This document shows, in pieces, positions 15,400-17,795 of a DNA stretch of 17,795 nt (the stretch's first letter is position 1; the number at the start of each line of letters is the position of its first letter). The DNA lies in assembly GCA_947175715.1 (NCBI GenBank), contig CAMWOD010000002.1, positions 1-17,795 on the forward strand, given 5' to 3'. A program made the translations under genes and the position numbers. Below the pieces are notes generated by a model that had not been told where the DNA came from, ran no database searches, and saw only the letters and a list, made by a program, of their open reading frames with translations. The stretch comes from an uncultured Porphyromonadaceae bacterium. GTDB taxonomy: Bacteria; Bacteroidota; Bacteroidia; Bacteroidales; Muribaculaceae.

Positions 15400-16761
15400 A
15401 TGAGAGCTTATTTTCTTCTATTGTTTTTATCGGTTTTCGCTTTGCCGATATTTTCACAAGACTTCGAGTATACCTATGAGGGTCAAATACTTACATACAA
15501 TATTACCAGCAAAGTAGACAAGACCTGCCAGGTGCGGTCGGATAAGTTCTTGTCGGGTAGCGTAGTAATACCTGCCACTGCCAGTTATGGGGGCGATGCT
15601 TACACCGTCACTGCAATTAGCACTTATGCTTTCGCAGGGAGTGTCGACCTCAAAGAGGTGATTATTCCCAATACTGTTGCTACAATAGGCGACTGCGCAT
15701 TCTATTATTGCCATGCATTGAATTCGGTGGTGATACCCAATTCTGTCATCCATATCGGTATGCAGGCATTTTATGGCTGCGAAGAGCTGACGGAATTGAT
15801 GCTTCCGTCTTCCTTAAAGTCAATCGGTTATATGGCTTTTTCCTACTGCATCGGTCTTACTGAGGTCACAATCCCTAAGTCGGTCACCACAATTGTGGAA
15901 AATCCATTTGCGGGTTGCTTTTGGCTGACAACGATTAATGTAGAGGCCGATAACGAAGCGTTCACTGCTGTCGACGGTTTGCTTTACAGCAAGGATATGA
16001 CCGAGCTGATAGCTTTCCCCAACGTACGATCATCGGTTGACATCCCTGCCTCGGTCACCACAATCGGCGATGATGCTTTCAGGGACTCGTGGGCGCTGAC
16101 TGAGGTGACGATTCCCAGCACGGTAACATCAATCGGAAGTGGGGCCTTCACTTACTGCAACCACCTGGCTTCGGTGACTATACCCAACTCTATAACCAGG
16201 ATAGGTTATATGACATTCTTTGACTGCGCCGAGCTGACCGATGTGTCGATACCCAATTCAGTAACCGAAATCGGCGAATTCGCTTTCTACTACTGCAGTA
16301 GGCTGACGGAGTTGTCAATACCGTCATCGGTCACTGTGATCGGCGATAATGCTTTCCGTGGCTGCAGGGGTGTGACCTCAGTGACAATTCCCGCATCGGT
16401 CGCTTATATCGGTCAAGAAGCTTTTGTGGCGTGCGACAACTTGAATTCGGTCTACTATGCAGCCACTGAGCCTATAAGTGGAAGTGATGACATATTTGAA
16501 GTCTATGCCACAGCTACGCTTTATGTGCCCGAGGAGGCTGTGGCGAAATGCAAGACAATCGATCCGTGGAAGAATTTCGCAAAAATCGAGGCTCATGATT
16601 TCGCTGGCGTTGAGGAGCTTCCGACATACATTGATGACGAAAAGGCTTGCGAGGTCTATGACCTCAATGGCGTACGTATTGCCAACACCACCGACAATCT
16701 CGCCCCCGGCCTCTACATCGTCCGCCAAGGCCCCACGGCAAAGAAAATTGCGGTCATATGA
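15400..16761 (+). CDS. Secreted BspA-type leucine-rich repeat protein
   Basis: Predicted 453 residues. A signal peptide (MRAYFLLLFLSVFALPIFSQ) is followed by a short beta-like domain, then eleven 23-residue repeats of the LRR_5/BspA type at about 70-353, each near the form VTxIGxxAFxxCxxLTxVxIPNS. Repeat five carries an island of about 34 extra residues (about 183-216). After the repeats come a linker with YVPEEAVAKCK and a C-terminal tail (CEVYDLNGVRIAN, then LAPGLYIVRQ, ending KKIAVI) that resembles the beta-sandwich of type IX secretion sorting domains. Such proteins are surface-exposed or exported and are implicated in adhesion in oral and gut Bacteroidales. The function of this one is not known. 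The 5' part is more AT-rich than the surrounding genes. Confidence 0.92.
   Translation: MRAYFLLLFLSVFALPIFSQDFEYTYEGQILTYNITSKVDKTCQVRSDKFLSGSVVIPATASYGGDAYTVTAISTYAFAGSVDLKEVIIPNTVATIGDCAFYYCHALNSVVIPNSVIHIGMQAFYGCEELTELMLPSSLKSIGYMAFSYCIGLTEVTIPKSVTTIVENPFAGCFWLTTINVEADNEAFTAVDGLLYSKDMTELIAFPNVRSSVDIPASVTTIGDDAFRDSWALTEVTIPSTVTSIGSGAFTYCNHLASVTIPNSITRIGYMTFFDCAELTDVSIPNSVTEIGEFAFYYCSRLTELSIPSSVTVIGDNAFRGCRGVTSVTIPASVAYIGQEAFVACDNLNSVYYAATEPISGSDDIFEVYATATLYVPEEAVAKCKTIDPWKNFAKIEAHDFAGVEELPTYIDDEKACEVYDLNGVRIANTTDNLAPGLYIVRQGPTAKKIAVI
15607..16459 (+). repeat. Eleven 69-bp coding repeats in the LRR gene
   Basis: The DNA coding for residues about 70-353 is built from eleven diverged units of roughly 69 bases, each encoding one LRR_5 turn, with one unit interrupted by about 100 extra bases. 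At base level the units differ by synonymous and coding changes, so this is an old protein repeat and not a recent tandem array. Confidence 0.85.
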
Positions 16762-16819
16762 TCGTCAGTTGCGACGCCCTACATAATGTGGGGACTGCAA
16801 GAGTGGGGATGCCTGTTGG
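16762..16819. other. Convergent intergenic gap with an imperfect hairpin
   Basis: Between the two converging genes, CCCTACA and TGTGGGG (about 16779-16796) can form a seven-pair hairpin with one T-G pair and a three-base loop, and CAGT and ACTG flank it. No T-tract follows on either strand, so a terminator role is weak. Confidence 0.25.
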
Positions 16820-17795
16820 TTATTTCAGGTGGGGGAGGCGGGTGAGCCAGGTGGGTAGCTGTGGTAGCTTAGTGGCGTTGATTACTTGGGTGAGCCAGTT
16901 GTCGTATGGGGTGTTGCTGCTTGAACCGTAGGGGGTGTCGCCGTTTAAAATCGAGGGGTTGAATTCTCTGACTTGTCGGTTGATGAAGTCGCTGTCGGCA
17001 AAGCACTCGTTGATTTGGCTGGCTGAGGCAACAAGCCGTTTAATAATCTGAGGTAGCGGCTTGTCGAGTGCGACACCATCGATGGTTTTTATCATGCCTC
17101 CGGCGGTGAAGGTGTCGCGCATGTGCGAATTGAGTATGCCGTGAGTGGTACACAACCACAGTGAGGCCCTGTCAAATTTGCTCAGCAATACCTCGGGAAA
17201 CAGTATGAAAATTTGGGCCTGGAGCAGCTGTTTGTGGTGCAAAGACACATCTCGCCAAAACTTCACGTTGACCGCAGTCGTCAGGTCGTCGGTATTACTG
17301 TCGCCAAGCCACCAGGGCATTTCGATTTTACCCTCATCGGCCGCTTTCTGCTTGTAATATCTGCGCACTTGCTCAATGGTGTTGCCCGAAGTGCGCAGTT
17401 GGTCATATGTGGTGTGCATTTTGTCAAAAATGGAGTGCCCCTTCTCCAGCTTCATGTTGATAAGGTATCGTGGGCAGTGTGTCACGGCTATCTCCGAGAG
17501 GACTTCCTGGTAGGGCCTGCAGATAAATGCCGGCTGGCCACCTAATTTGCCAAACAGCATGTAGATGTGCTCTACATACTTATCGCGTGTTGACTCTACA
17601 ATGCTACTACCGGTTGATACCCACTGGTCTTTTATCGTCGACTTCACTTCCACACCGAAGTATTGCTCGGCCATGATGTCGGGGAATCGGGCTCCTGATA
17701 CAAGCTTTATCTCCTCAGCACGGAATGGTGTGCCGCTACACATCTCCCGTATCACTGAACAGGCTATCTTCTCCAGATCGGATGATGTTACCCCT
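16820..17795 (-). CDS. Probable PD-(D/E)XK restriction endonuclease, 5' end missing
   Basis: The reading frame is open to the window edge, so at least 13 codons upstream of the in-frame GTG at 17755 belong to it, and the true start lies to the right. About 324 residues are visible. The N-terminal part contains F-P-D-I-M (the D codon near 17678), then after nine residues E-V-K (E near 17648, K near 17642), the spacing of a PD-(D/E)XK nuclease core, followed by STGSSIVE. No membrane span is present. The rest is helical with no motif that I recognise. Type II restriction enzymes often look like this, but a DNA-repair nuclease or an unrelated nuclease fold cannot be excluded. The expected methyltransferase is not in the window; it may lie to the right. 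The gene ends 58 bases from the LRR gene, tail-to-tail. Confidence 0.55.
   Translation of the reverse strand, partial: GVTSSDLEKIACSVIREMCSGTPFRAEEIKLVSGARFPDIMAEQYFGVEVKSTIKDQWVSTGSSIVESTRDKYVEHIYMLFGKLGGQPAFICRPYQEVLSEIAVTHCPRYLINMKLEKGHSIFDKMHTTYDQLRTSGNTIEQVRRYYKQKAADEGKIEMPWWLGDSNTDDLTTAVNVKFWRDVSLHHKQLLQAQIFILFPEVLLSKFDRASLWLCTTHGILNSHMRDTFTAGGMIKTIDGVALDKPLPQIIKRLVASASQINECFADSDFINRQVREFNPSILNGDTPYGSSSNTPYDNWLTQVINATKLPQLPTWLTRLPHLK

Noticed and set aside
15607..16459. CRISPR-like spacing of repeats in the LRR gene
   Set aside because: The repeats are diverged, lie fully in frame in a protein and code for LRR_5 units. There are no identical repeats with unique spacers and no cas genes.

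Overview
The window looks like chromosomal DNA of a Bacteroidota, most likely a gut Bacteroidales of the Muribaculaceae type. Three things point there. Several genes sit behind Bacteroides-style -7 boxes (TAnnTTTG) and lack clear Shine-Dalgarno sequences. The block DUF4271 - hemD - rnpA - yidD is a Bacteroidota arrangement. The accessory genes (BspA-type leucine-rich repeat protein, LytTR regulator, lipoprotein-type RND efflux parts) fit as well. The family-level placement is inference. No rRNA, tRNA, CRISPR array or insertion sequence was found, and no stretch over 300 bases lacks a gene.

Layout. At 1-1093 (minus) a TerB-like/zinc-ribbon protein is followed by the cut start of an SPFH (YdjI-like) protein, a pair that recalls membrane-stress loci. 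At 1259-5481 (plus) there is a periplasmic GH13 alpha-glucan hydrolase, a LOG-family phosphoribohydrolase, a DUF4271 membrane protein, uroporphyrinogen-III synthase, RNase P protein and YidD. These genes overlap or lie very close, and a likely internal promoter inside the DUF4271 gene could drive hemD-rnpA-yidD separately. At 5463-7358 (minus) upp and a TatD-family hydrolase run tail-to-tail into yidD. Upstream of upp is an unrecognised pair: a 46-residue single-span protein whose stop codon overlaps the start of a 157-residue membrane-anchored protein.

At 7446-8180 (minus) a LytTR response regulator has lost its phospho-acceptor aspartate. It diverges from a tripartite RND efflux operon at 8456-14433 (plus: adaptor lipoprotein, inner-membrane pump, outer-membrane factor lipoprotein). 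An lpxA gene for the first step of lipid A synthesis follows after 34 bases, and then a clear intrinsic terminator with a perfect 12-bp stem. The pump is about 80 residues longer than usual and seems to carry an extra pair of membrane segments in its central loop.

At 15400-16761 (plus) is a secreted BspA-like protein with eleven 23-residue repeats and a possible type IX sorting tail. At 16820-17795 (minus) is the 3' part of what looks like a PD-(D/E)XK restriction endonuclease, cut by the window edge.

Most genes are ordinary. The items that most deserve a second look are the pump's extra membrane hairpin, the degenerate receiver, the unrecognised small membrane-protein pair, lpxA at the end of the efflux operon, and the partial nuclease.
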